Below, one piece after another: positions 1 to 7,690 of a stretch of DNA of 10,134 nt. Numbering within the stretch: position 1 is the stretch's first letter; each line of letters begins with the position of its first letter. Below the pieces are notes generated by a model. That model was not told the DNA's origin. It worked only from the letters and a program-made list of their open reading frames with translations, and made no database searches. Position numbers and translations under genes: made by a program. The stretch comes from Rubrivivax sp. (GTDB taxonomy: Bacteria; Pseudomonadota; Gammaproteobacteria; Burkholderiales; Burkholderiaceae_C): positions 1 through 10,134 of the forward strand of contig JADZCL010000384.1 in NCBI GenBank assembly GCA_020851615.1, in the 5' to 3' direction.

Positions 1-1171
1 CGATCTCGTTGAGCTCGAGCTGGCGGGCCGCCAGGTGTTCGAGCGTGTTGACGTTGATCTTGTACTTGGCCTCGGTGATGGTGGCGCCGACCGTGCGCGT
101 GCCGATCTTGAGCAGATAGGGCCGCCCGGGCAGCATCGGCTCGTCGGCCATCCACACCAGGCTGCATTCGAACTGGTCGGCGACCTCGGCCGGACTGTCG
201 GCCGCCGAGACGATGTCCCCGCGGGAGAGATCGATCTCGTCGGCCAGCGTGATCGTCACCGACTCGCCAGCCAGCACCTGCCTGCGATCACCCTCGGGTG
301 CCACGATGCGCGCCACCTGCGTCAGCCTGCCGCTGGGCTGCACGCGCACACGCTGCCCGACTTCGAGCACGCCGCTGGCGAGCTGGCCGCAGAAGCCGCG
401 GAATTCGGCGTGCGGGCGGTTGACCCACTGGATGGGCAGGCGCAGCGGCTGGCGCTGCAGCCGCGTCTGGTCGAGCTCGCAGGACTCGAGCAGAGGCAGC
501 AGCGCCGGCCCGGGGTACCAGGGCATGGCGGCGCTCTGCGTCGTGATGTTGTCGCCCGCCAGAGCGCTCAGCGGGATGCTCGTCACCTGCGCAAAGCCCA
601 GTGGCGCGGCGAAGGAACGGTAGTCGGTGTCGATGCGCGCGAAGACGTCCTCGGCGTAGTCCACCTGGTCCATCTTGTTGACCGCCAGCACCACCGTGCG
701 GATGCCCAGCAGATGGACGAGGAAGCTGTGCCGGCGCGTCTGCGCCAGCAGGCCCTTGCGTGCATCGACCAGGATCACGGCCACGTCGGCGGTGGAGGCG
801 CCGGTGACCATGTTGCGCGTGTACTGCTCGTGGCCGGGGGTGTCGGCGACGATGAACTTGCGCCGCTCCGTACTGAAGTAGCGGTAGGCGACGTCGATGG
901 TGATGCCCTGCTCGCGCTCGGCCGCCAGCCCATCGACGAGGAGCGCGAAGTCGATCGCGTCGCCCTGCGTGCCCCACCTGCGGCTGTCGCGCTCGACTGC
1001 GGCGAGCTGGTCCTCAAACAGCATCTTGCTGTCATAGAGCAGGCGCCCGATGAGGGTGCTCTTGCCGTCGTCGACCGAGCCGCAGGTGATGAAGCGCAGC
1101 AGGCTCTTGCTCTCATGCCGGTGCAGGTAGGCGTCTATGTCGCGCGCGATGAGGTCGCTCTCGTGGGTCAT
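1..1171 (-). CDS. cysN: Sulfate adenylyltransferase subunit 1 (GTPase subunit), 3' end cut by window edge
   Basis: CysN is the GTPase subunit of ATP sulfurylase. With CysD it makes adenylyl sulfate (APS) from ATP and sulfate in the cytoplasm, using GTP hydrolysis to drive the reaction. The reading frame stays open from ATG 1171 to the left edge (390 codons), so only the last few dozen residues are missing. Visible G-domain motifs are the P-loop GSVDDGKST (residues 31-39), DTPGHEQY (110-117) and NKMD (165-168). Two beta-barrel domains of translation-factor type follow (roughly 230 onward). The ATG lies one base after the cysD stop, and a good Shine-Dalgarno sits inside the end of cysD, so the two are translationally linked. 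Whether a CysC (APS kinase) domain is fused at the C-terminus cannot be seen. Identification is very secure; NodQ-type paralogues are the only close alternative. Confidence 0.96.
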   Translation of the reverse strand, partial: MTHESDLIARDIDAYLHRHESKSLLRFITCGSVDDGKSTLIGRLLYDSKMLFEDQLAAVERDSRRWGTQGDAIDFALLVDGLAAEREQGITIDVAYRYFSTERRKFIVADTPGHEQYTRNMVTGASTADVAVILVDARKGLLAQTRRHSFLVHLLGIRTVVLAVNKMDQVDYAEDVFARIDTDYRSFAAPLGFAQVTSIPLSALAGDNITTQSAAMPWYPGPALLPLLESCELDQTRLQRQPLRLPIQWVNRPHAEFRGFCGQLASGVLEVGQRVRVQPSGRLTQVARIVAPEGDRRQVLAGESVTITLADEIDLSRGDIVSAADSPAEVADQFECSLVWMADEPMLPGRPYLLKIGTRTVGATITEAKYKINVNTLEHLAARQLELNEI

Positions 1172-1172
1172 C

Positions 1173-2090
1173 TCAGAAGTACCCTTCCTGCTTCTTCTTT
1201 TCCATCGAGGCGGCCTGGTCGTGGTCGATCATGCGGCCCTGGCGCTCGCTGGTGCGCGTGAGCAGCATCTCCTGGATCACCTCGGCAAGCGTCTGCGCGG
1301 TGGACTCGATGGCTCCCGAGAGCGGGTAGCAGCCCAGCGTGCGAAAGCGCACCCGCTTCAGCATCGGCACCTCGCCCGGACGCAGCCGCATGCGTTCGTC
1401 GTCGACCATGATCAAGGTGCCGTCGCGCTCGACCACCGGACGCGTGTCGGCGAAGTACAGCGGCACGATGGGAATGTCCTCGGCGCGGATGTACTGCCAG
1501 ACGTCGAGCTCGGTCCAGTTGCTGAGCGGGAAGACGCGGATCGACTCACCCGGGTGCTTGCGCCCGTTGTAGAGGCTCCACAGCTCGGGGCGCTGGTTCT
1601 TCGGGTCCCACTGCTGCTGCGCGTTGCGGAAGCTGAAGATGCGCTCCTTGGCACGGCTCTTCTCCTCGTCGCGGCGCGCGCCGCCGAAGGCGGCGTCAAA
1701 GCCATGCGCGGCAAGGGCCTGCTTCAAGCCCTGCGTCTTCCAGAGGTCCGTGTGCAGCGCCGAGCCGTGATCGAAGGGGTTGATGCCACGTGCCAGCGCC
1801 TCGGGATTGCGGTGCACGATCAGCTCCATGCCCGTCTCGCGCGCCATGCGGTCGCGCAGCGCGTACATGGCGCGGAACTTCCAGGTCGTGTCGACGTGCA
1901 GCAGCGGGAAGGGCGGCGGCGCGGGGAAGAAGGCCTTCTGCGCCAGGCGCAGCATCACTGCCGAATCCTTGCCCACCGAATAGAGCATGACCGGGCGCTC
2001 GCACTCGGCCACCACCTCGCGCAGGATGTGGATGCTCTGCGCCTCGAGGCTTTGCAGGTGGGTGAGCGAGCGCGGGCGGGTTGCGGACAT
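1173..2090 (-). CDS. cysD: Sulfate adenylyltransferase subunit 2 (catalytic subunit)
   Basis: CysD is the catalytic subunit of heterodimeric ATP sulfurylase. It adenylates sulfate to APS, the first step of assimilatory sulfate reduction. The 305-residue product has the usual family length. It carries the PP-loop ATP-pyrophosphatase motif SVGKDS (38-43), the stretch [20 protein letters not shown], the [11 protein letters not shown] segment and the conserved C-terminal KKKQEGYF. The ATG at 2090 has no clear Shine-Dalgarno, but upstream codons in this frame offer no other start, and the N-terminus aligns with the family by memory. It is the first gene of the cysDN unit and is divergent from cysQ. 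No cysH, cysI or cysG precedes it, although in many Burkholderiales these genes lie upstream of cysD in one cluster. Confidence 0.97.
   Translation of the reverse strand: MSATRPRSLTHLQSLEAQSIHILREVVAECERPVMLYSVGKDSAVMLRLAQKAFFPAPPPFPLLHVDTTWKFRAMYALRDRMARETGMELIVHRNPEALARGINPFDHGSALHTDLWKTQGLKQALAAHGFDAAFGGARRDEEKSRAKERIFSFRNAQQQWDPKNQRPELWSLYNGRKHPGESIRVFPLSNWTELDVWQYIRAEDIPIVPLYFADTRPVVERDGTLIMVDDERMRLRPGEVPMLKRVRFRTLGCYPLSGAIESTAQTLAEVIQEMLLTRTSERQGRMIDHDQAASMEKKKQEGYF
1182..1189 (-). promoter_or_regulatory. Ribosome binding site of cysN inside cysD
   Basis: On the minus strand these bases read AGGAAGGG, ten bases before the cysN ATG at 1171. The site lies in the codons for the conserved QEGYF end of CysD, so it supports the chosen cysN start and coupling of the two subunits. 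Confidence 0.7.
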
Positions 2091-2216
2091 GTGAAGGCGC
2101 TGCGTGCGCGCTGGCGGAGGTTTCGAGGCCGCGAGTATTCCGTGCCGCGCGGCCCGCTCACAGACCGAGTTCTCATAAGCAAATCTGCGGCCGTGGGGCC
2201 GCTACGATCGCCGCCG
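2091..2216. promoter_or_regulatory. Divergent cysD/cysQ promoter region
   Basis: This 126-base gap separates the two divergent sulfur genes and must hold the promoters for cysDN (minus) and cysQ (plus). An AT-richer patch at about 2170-2185 (TTCTCATAAGCAAAT) stands out from the GC-rich surroundings. It resembles the T/A-rich sites bound by LysR-type sulfur regulators such as CysB. For cysD a weak -10-like AATACT lies on the minus strand at 2139-2134 with no matching -35. A start near 2128 would place the AT patch about 45-55 bases upstream, a usual LysR activator position. Assignment to CysB is inference from context, not a recognised consensus. Confidence 0.4.
2203..2208 (+). promoter_or_regulatory. 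Candidate -10 element for cysQ
   Basis: TACGAT matches four of six bases of the sigma-70 -10 consensus and ends eight bases before the cysQ ATG. No Shine-Dalgarno lies between them and no good -35 is visible. Transcription would begin at or next to the start codon, which suggests a leaderless message. Confidence 0.35.
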
Positions 2217-3041
2217 ATGAGTCTGCCCACCTCCCACCCGCTGCGCCCACCACTCGATGACGTCGTGCGGCTCGCCCGTGCTGCCGCAGCGCTGGTGATG
2301 GCGGTCTACGTGCGTGACTTCGCGGTGCGCACCAAGGACGATGCGTCCCCCGTCACCGAGGCCGACGAGTGCGCCGAGGCGCTGATCGTCGCCGGGCTGC
2401 GGCAACTCGATCCGACGATCGCCATCGTGGCCGAGGAGATGGCTGCGCGTGGCGAAGTGAGTGCCGCGACAACGCGTTTCTGGCTCGTCGATCCGCTGGA
2501 TGGCACCAAGGAGTTCGTCTCGCGCAACGGCGAGTTCACCGTCAACATCGCGCTCATCGAGGACGCGCAGCCGGTTCTGGGCGTCGTGGCGGTACCCGCG
2601 CGCGGCCGTCTCTATGCAGGCTTGCTGGGTGCAGGCGCCTGGGTCGAAGACGACGCGCAGCCGGGCGTGCGACGCCCGATCGCCGTGCGACCGACACCTG
2701 CCGAAGGCCTGACGGTGGTGGCCAGCCGCTCGCATGGGGACGCGGCGGCGCTGGCCGCCTTCCTGGCTGGGCGGCTGGTGGCACGTCGCCTCGATGCGGG
2801 CTCCTCGCTCAAGCTGTGCCTGCTGGCCGAAGGCCAGGCCGACCTCTATCCCCGCCTGGGCCGCACCATGGAGTGGGACATCGCCGCCGGCCACGCCGTG
2901 CTGGCGGCCGCCGGTGGCACGGTGTGCACGCTGGACGGCGCGCCGCTGCGCTATGGCAAGCCGGGCTTCGAGAACCCGCACTTCGTGGCCAGCGGCGCAA
3001 CGCACGGGCTTGCAGCAGGCAAGTTGCAACCCCATCCGTAG
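2217..3041 (+). CDS. cysQ: 3'(2'),5'-bisphosphate nucleotidase CysQ (inositol monophosphatase superfamily)
   Basis: CysQ hydrolyses 3'-phosphoadenosine 5'-phosphate to AMP (and PAPS to APS). This clears the inhibitory by-product of PAPS reduction and balances the sulfur pathway. The 274-residue product shows the Mg/Li-sensitive phosphatase motifs in order: EE (73-74), DPLDGTKEF (92-100), the GSSLKLCLLAEG region (195-206) and EWDIAAGHAVLAAAGG (219-234). ATG 2217 was chosen because the family's N-terminal helix follows directly. An in-frame GTG at 2193 is possible but has no ribosome site and adds only low-complexity residues. The gene is divergent from cysDN, fitting shared sulfur control, and is followed after 32 bases by the carbonic anhydrase-like gene. 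Other inositol-monophosphatase-family activities are possible, but the sulfur context favours CysQ. Confidence 0.93.
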   Translation: MSLPTSHPLRPPLDDVVRLARAAAALVMAVYVRDFAVRTKDDASPVTEADECAEALIVAGLRQLDPTIAIVAEEMAARGEVSAATTRFWLVDPLDGTKEFVSRNGEFTVNIALIEDAQPVLGVVAVPARGRLYAGLLGAGAWVEDDAQPGVRRPIAVRPTPAEGLTVVASRSHGDAAALAAFLAGRLVARRLDAGSSLKLCLLAEGQADLYPRLGRTMEWDIAAGHAVLAAAGGTVCTLDGAPLRYGKPGFENPHFVASGATHGLAAGKLQPHP

Positions 3042-3044
3042 AAT
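3039..3044 (+). promoter_or_regulatory. Candidate -10 element overlapping the cysQ stop codon
   Basis: TAGAAT matches five of six bases of the -10 consensus, and its first three bases are the cysQ stop. Start of transcription near 3051 would give a short leader with the GCGGAG ribosome site at 3062-3067. No -35 at the right spacing is evident (TTGCAG and TTGCAA occur 23 and 9 bases upstream), so a separate promoter for the downstream pair is only possible. Confidence 0.25.
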
Positions 3045-3061
3045 CCGCTGCCTCATCCATC

Positions 3062-3067
3062 GCGGAG
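3062..3067 (+). promoter_or_regulatory. Ribosome binding site that fixes the GTG start of the gamma-CA-like gene
   Basis: GCGGAG lies six bases before GTG 3074. It decides this start over the longer upstream reading frame, which merely shadows cysQ in another frame. Confidence 0.55.
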
Positions 3068-3073
3068 CAGGCC

Positions 3074-3601
3074 GTGGCCCTCATTCGACTCGGTGACGAC
3101 GCGCCGCGCGTCGCCCCCACGGCCTGGGTGGCCGACAACGCCCGCCTGATCGGTCGGGTCGAGCTCGCCGCTGAGGCCAGCGTCTGGTACGGCTGCACGC
3201 TGCGTGGGGACAGCGACTGGATACGGATCGGCGCCGGCAGCAACGTGCAGGACGGCAGCGTGCTGCACACCGACCCTGGCTTCGAACTGCGGGTCGAGGA
3301 GGGTGTGACGGTCGGCCACCTGTGCATGCTGCACGGCTGCACGATCGGTGCGGGCTCGCTGGTGGGCATACGCAGCGTCATCCTGAATGGGGCGCACATC
3401 GGTCGTCACAGCATCGTCGGCGCGGCTTCGCTGGTGACGGCGGGCAAGGAATTCCCCGACGGCTCGATGATCATGGGCAGCCCGGCCCGGCGCGTGCGTG
3501 CTCTCACGCCCGAGGAGATCGAGGGCCTGGCGCGCAGCGCCGCCCAGTACGTGCAGCAGGCGGCACGCCATCGGGCACAGGCCGTGCGCGTGGATCGCTG
3601 A
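3074..3601 (+). CDS. Gamma-class carbonic anhydrase family protein (left-handed beta-helix, YrdA-like)
   Basis: This 175-residue protein belongs to the gamma-carbonic anhydrase/YrdA/PaaY group of trimeric left-handed beta-helix proteins. Imperfect hexapeptide repeats run from about residue 14 to 135. The three expected zinc-ligand histidines are present: H65 (GSVLHTD), H82 (VGHLCML) and H87 (MLHGCTIG). A C-terminal helix (about 145-170) packs on the trimer in known structures. Translation starts at GTG 3074 with a ribosome site six bases upstream. Zinc binding is a strong inference, but carbonic anhydrase activity is not: many relatives, including E. coli YrdA, have no proven physiological substrate. 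The gene sits between cysQ and hslO with a four-base gap to hslO, so co-transcription is likely. An acyl- or acetyltransferase role is less likely given the conserved histidines. Confidence 0.92.
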   Translation: MALIRLGDDAPRVAPTAWVADNARLIGRVELAAEASVWYGCTLRGDSDWIRIGAGSNVQDGSVLHTDPGFELRVEEGVTVGHLCMLHGCTIGAGSLVGIRSVILNGAHIGRHSIVGAASLVTAGKEFPDGSMIMGSPARRVRALTPEEIEGLARSAAQYVQQAARHRAQAVRVDR

Positions 3602-3605
3602 AGCC

Positions 3606-4562
3606 GTGTCCGAACTGCACAAGTTCGTCTTCGAGGGACTGCCGGTGCGCGGCATGCTGGTGCGCCTGGATGACGATTGGCGGCAACTGCTGGCACGGCG
3701 CGCCACCGGTGGCGCGCTCGCCCCGTCGGTGCGCGCGCTGCTGGGCGAGATGTGTGCAGCGGCCGTGCTGATGCAGGCCAACATCAAGTTCAACGGCGCG
3801 CTGGTATTGCAGGTCGTGGGCGACGGGCCGGTCAAGCTGGCCGTGGCCGAGGTGCAGCCTGAACTGGCGTTCCGCGCCATGGCCACGGTCGTGGGTGAGG
3901 TCGCGGCCGATGCGGCAGTGGCTGCCCTGCTGGACCTGCACGGGCAGGGGCGTTGCGCGATCACGCTCGATCCGCGCGACCGTCTGCCTGGGCAGCAGCC
4001 CTACCAGGGCATCGTGCCGCTGCGTGATGCGCGCGGGCAGCCGCTGGCGGGCGTGGCGCAGATGCTCGAGCAGTACATGCAGCAGTCCGAGCAACTCGAT
4101 ACCCGCCTGGTGTTGGCCGCTGACGAGCGCGTTGCAACCGGGCTTCTGATCCAGCGCCTGCCAGGGCAGGGCGGCACTGGTGAGGTGCACGGGTCGTCCG
4201 GCACCGCAGGCGGTGCCGACGACGACTTCACCCGCCTGGCGCTGCTGGCCGCCACGCTCACGCCGGCGGAGCTGCTGGTGCTCGAGCCGCTCCAGGTGCT
4301 CAAGCGCCTCTTCTGGCAGGAGACCGTGCGCTGCTTCGAGCCGCTGCAGCCCCGCTTTGCCTGCACCTGCTCACGCGCACGCGTAGCCGACATGCTGCGA
4401 GGCCTGGGGCGGGAAGAAAGCGACGGCCTGCTCGTCGAGCGCGGCATCGTCGAGGTCGGCTGCGAGTTCTGCGGCGGCAGCTACCGCTTTGATGCCGTCG
4501 ACATCGGCGAGATCTTCACCCCGGGACGCGATCAACCGCCGGCAAGCCGCTCGGTGCAGTGA
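3606..4562 (+). CDS. hslO: Redox-regulated molecular chaperone Hsp33
   Basis: Hsp33 is a cytoplasmic holdase that is off when zinc-bound and reduced, and is switched on by disulfide formation and unfolding under oxidative stress. The 318-residue product has the N-terminal core (SELHKFVFEGLPVRGMLVRL), the linker region and the C-terminal redox switch. That switch is C253-x-C255 followed after 30 residues by C286-x-x-C289 (GCEFCGGSYRF), the family's CXC...CXXC arrangement. Start is GTG 3606, four bases after the previous stop and with only a weak ribosome site, so coupling to the carbonic anhydrase-like gene is likely. Residues about 186-207 (PGQGGTGEVHGSSGTAGGADDD) form a Gly/Ser/Asp-rich loop that looks like a lineage-specific insertion. 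The last 47 bases overlap the opposing kinase gene tail to tail. Confidence 0.96.
   Translation: MSELHKFVFEGLPVRGMLVRLDDDWRQLLARRATGGALAPSVRALLGEMCAAAVLMQANIKFNGALVLQVVGDGPVKLAVAEVQPELAFRAMATVVGEVAADAAVAALLDLHGQGRCAITLDPRDRLPGQQPYQGIVPLRDARGQPLAGVAQMLEQYMQQSEQLDTRLVLAADERVATGLLIQRLPGQGGTGEVHGSSGTAGGADDDFTRLALLAATLTPAELLVLEPLQVLKRLFWQETVRCFEPLQPRFACTCSRARVADMLRGLGREESDGLLVERGIVEVGCEFCGGSYRFDAVDIGEIFTPGRDQPPASRSVQ
4199..4218. repeat. Perfect 9-bp inverted repeat inside hslO
   Basis: CGGCACCGC and GCGGTGCCG are separated by two bases (AG), giving a potential strong GC hairpin on either strand (a loop of at least four bases leaves eight stem pairs). It lies in the part of hslO that encodes the flexible Gly/Ser loop. 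There is no T-tract on either side, so it does not look like an intrinsic terminator, though it could hinder the minus-strand transcript running out of the kinase gene. Confidence 0.45.
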
Positions 4563-5148
4563 GGCCTCGGGCGGGTGGCACTGCCGCCACGCCGGCGGTG
4601 CTGGCCAGCGCAGGCAGGGCGTGCGTGATGACTTGCATGGCGGCGTGCAGCCGCTGCGGCCCGCGGCCCAGAATCACCGAATAGGCAAAGCCGTGCGCCT
4701 GCAGCAGGCCACGCAGCCGCGCATCCACGGGCGGACGCACATGCGGTCCATCACGCTGCACGCCATCGGGTTCCCAGGGCATGTCAAGCCCGGTCAACAG
4801 GGTGGCATGGGTGCGGCGGTGCGCGGCGATGGCCATCGTGTCCAGCGAGTCGTCGCCAAAGACAGTGTGGCTGTAGACCGCCGTCATCAGCGCGGTGGTG
4901 TCAGCCACGACGATGTCGTGCCCGCGCGAGGCGTCTGCGATCAGCTGGCTCTGCGCCGCGGCGATGCCCGCCTGCTCGTCGCGCCGTGGCGTGCGGTGGT
5001 GTTCGTCGCACCAGGGGCGCAGCCACTCGGCGACCCAGGTCGCACGCAGCCCGTGGCGCCGCGACAGCGTCTGTGCCAGCGCCTGGGCCAGCACGGTCTT
5101 GCCGGTGCTCTCGGCACCGACGATGGCGATGACGAAGGCCTCAGCCAT
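4516..5148 (-). CDS. NadR-type ribosylnicotinamide kinase / AAA-family ATP-binding protein
   Basis: This 210-residue protein matches the C-terminal kinase domain of NadR, which phosphorylates nicotinamide riboside to NMN. It has a Walker A loop GAESTGKT (11-18), the DTT segment after a beta strand (VVADTTAL, 81-88) and a late LTGLDMPWEPDGVQRD stretch (118-133) like the NadR kinase lid region. It has no helix-turn-helix and no NMN adenylyltransferase domain, so another enzyme must make NAD from NMN. ATG 5148 was chosen because the P-loop strand follows at once. A longer frame to 5220 would add residues read from pnuC in another frame. The start overlaps the pnuC end by eight bases (ATGGCTGA), strong context for a role in riboside trapping. 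The C-terminal 30 residues are Ala/Pro/Gly-rich and not recognisable, and their DNA overlaps hslO. Confidence 0.85.
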   Translation of the reverse strand: MAEAFVIAIVGAESTGKTVLAQALAQTLSRRHGLRATWVAEWLRPWCDEHHRTPRRDEQAGIAAAQSQLIADASRGHDIVVADTTALMTAVYSHTVFGDDSLDTMAIAAHRRTHATLLTGLDMPWEPDGVQRDGPHVRPPVDARLRGLLQAHGFAYSVILGRGPQRLHAAMQVITHALPALASTAGVAAVPPARGLTAPSGLPAVDRVPG

Positions 5149-5752
5149 GCGCGGCACCTGCCTGCTCCAGCCGCCGCCAGGCACGCCAGCCGACGACCGA
5201 CAGCGTGGCAAAGAGCGCATACAGCAGCACCGTCAACCACAGGCCCTTGATGGCGAAGAGGCCGATGCTGACCAGGTTGACGGCCAGCCAGGTTGCCCAG
5301 TTCTCGATCAGCTTGCGCCCAAGCAGCAGTTGCCCGGTGACGCTGCCCACGGTGGGCAGGGCGTCCAGCCAGGGTACGTCGGAGTCGGTGGCATGCTGCA
5401 GCAGCAGGGCCACGAGCGGCCAGGCCGCGGCGGTGGCGCCGAGCGCGAGCATGCGGGCCCGCGTGGACAGCCGGTGCACGCGCAGGGCCTGTCCATCGCT
5501 GCCGCGTCCACGCAGCCACTGCCACCAGCCCCAGCCGGCAACGACGATGAACAGCAGTTGCAGCGACGCCTCGCCATAGAGCCGGCTGTGCAGGAAGAGC
5601 CAACCGTAGAGCGCGGAGGAGCCCATCGCCAGGGGCCAGGCCAGCGGATTCACGCGCAGGTTGCAGGCAACCATCCACAGCGCCAGGCCAAAGGCCAGCA
5701 ACTCGAGCACGGTCACGGGGCTGCCCAGCAGGGTGAAGAGGGGCTCGCTCAC
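5141..5752 (-). CDS. pnuC: Nicotinamide riboside transporter PnuC
   Basis: PnuC is an inner-membrane facilitator of nicotinamide riboside uptake, driven by intracellular phosphorylation of the substrate. The 203-residue product has about seven hydrophobic segments (near 15-31, 36-55, 63-80, 102-120, 131-146, 153-169 and 171-190). It also has family features: Trp-rich GWGWWQW (73-79) and the ENWATWLAVNLVSIGLFAIKGL region (150-171), with the NW..W pattern that forms the substrate site in PnuC structures. Start is GTG 5752, ten bases after the ftsB stop, with no strong ribosome site, so it probably depends on upstream translation. The next gene is the kinase expected to act on its substrate. A different vitamin specificity (thiamin for PnuT, riboflavin for PnuX) is argued against by that partner. 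Confidence 0.9.
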   Translation of the reverse strand: MSEPLFTLLGSPVTVLELLAFGLALWMVACNLRVNPLAWPLAMGSSALYGWLFLHSRLYGEASLQLLFIVVAGWGWWQWLRGRGSDGQALRVHRLSTRARMLALGATAAAWPLVALLLQHATDSDVPWLDALPTVGSVTGQLLLGRKLIENWATWLAVNLVSIGLFAIKGLWLTVLLYALFATLSVVGWRAWRRLEQAGAAHG

Positions 5753-5762
5753 TGCCAGTCGC

Positions 5763-6041
5763 TCAGCGGCGGCGGATCTGCACGAGGATCTCGTCTGGGC
5801 GCAGCATGTTCAGCTCGCTGCGCGCCTTCTCCTCGACCATCTCGAGACCTTCCTTGAGGTCGCTGACTTCCGCGTGCAGGCGCTCGTTGCGCAGTCGAGC
5901 GGCGTCGTTGGCCGCGCGCTGGTCGGCCACTTGCCGCTCAAGCGTCCACACATAGGGCTGGCCGGACTTGCCCAGCCAGAGGTCCGCATGCACCAGCAGC
6001 AGCAAGGCCAGCAGCGTCAGGTTGACGGCGCGCAGCAGCAT
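5763..6041 (-). CDS. ftsB: Cell division protein FtsB (septum formation initiator)
   Basis: FtsB is a bitopic inner-membrane protein of the FtsQBL subcomplex that helps activate septal peptidoglycan synthesis. The 92-residue product has a short cytoplasmic N-terminus, one membrane segment (about 5-20, LTLLALLLLVH), then a periplasmic coiled coil (about 31-72, heptad-like with many Arg/Glu/Leu). The C-terminal EEKARSELNMLRPDEILVQI block is typical of FtsB next to enolase. It starts 21 bases after the eno stop; a GAGG lies too far upstream (19 bases) to be a normal ribosome site. The position directly after eno is the conserved proteobacterial arrangement. Length and architecture are normal. 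Confidence 0.95.
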   Translation of the reverse strand: MLLRAVNLTLLALLLLVHADLWLGKSGQPYVWTLERQVADQRAANDAARLRNERLHAEVSDLKEGLEMVEEKARSELNMLRPDEILVQIRRR

Positions 6042-6062
6042 GGGACGCTTTGTGAGCGGACC

Positions 6063-7662
<1,600 letters not shown>

Positions 7663-7690
7663 GGTGGGTCGGCTCGGGCGTTCAGGGGGT

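Noticed and set aside
35..1261. A 408-codon plus-strand frame opposite cysN
   Set aside because: It is antisense to a gene with all its GTPase motifs; the translation is low-complexity Ala/Arg/Gly/Asp-rich with no known fold.
1137..2216. The long upstream extension of the cysQ frame (start at 1137)
   Set aside because: The extension is antisense to cysD, and phosphatase homology begins only at ATG 2217; it is simply an open shadow frame running into cysQ.
3009..3029. Short inverted repeat CTTGC-GCAAG and nearby TTGCAAC at the end of cysQ as a terminator or operator
   Set aside because: It is a five-pair stem inside coding sequence with no T-tract, and the next gene starts only 32 bases after the cysQ stop.
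2202..3056. A 284-codon minus-strand frame opposite cysQ
   Set aside because: The plus strand carries every CysQ motif; the antisense product is rich in Arg, His and Gly and unlike any family I know.
3053..4190. Minus-strand frames (3053-3964 and 3504-4190) opposite the carbonic anhydrase-like gene and hslO
   Set aside because: They are shadows of two recognisable plus-strand genes and have no family resemblance.
4560..4620. GC-rich inverted repeat (CCGCC-acgcc-GGCGG) near the hslO/kinase junction as a terminator
   Set aside because: The stem is five base pairs without a following T-run and lies inside the kinase coding sequence.
5149..5220. Upstream extension of the kinase to a start at 5220
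   Set aside because: The added residues are read out of frame through pnuC, and the P-loop strand begins right after ATG 5148.
4489..5250. A 253-codon plus-strand frame opposite the kinase gene
   Set aside because: The minus strand has a P-loop kinase overlapping pnuC by eight bases; the plus frame shows no motif.
5753..5762. Search for an NAD-type riboswitch before pnuC
   Set aside because: Only ten bases separate ftsB and pnuC, too little for an aptamer, and nothing fitting is seen within the end of ftsB.
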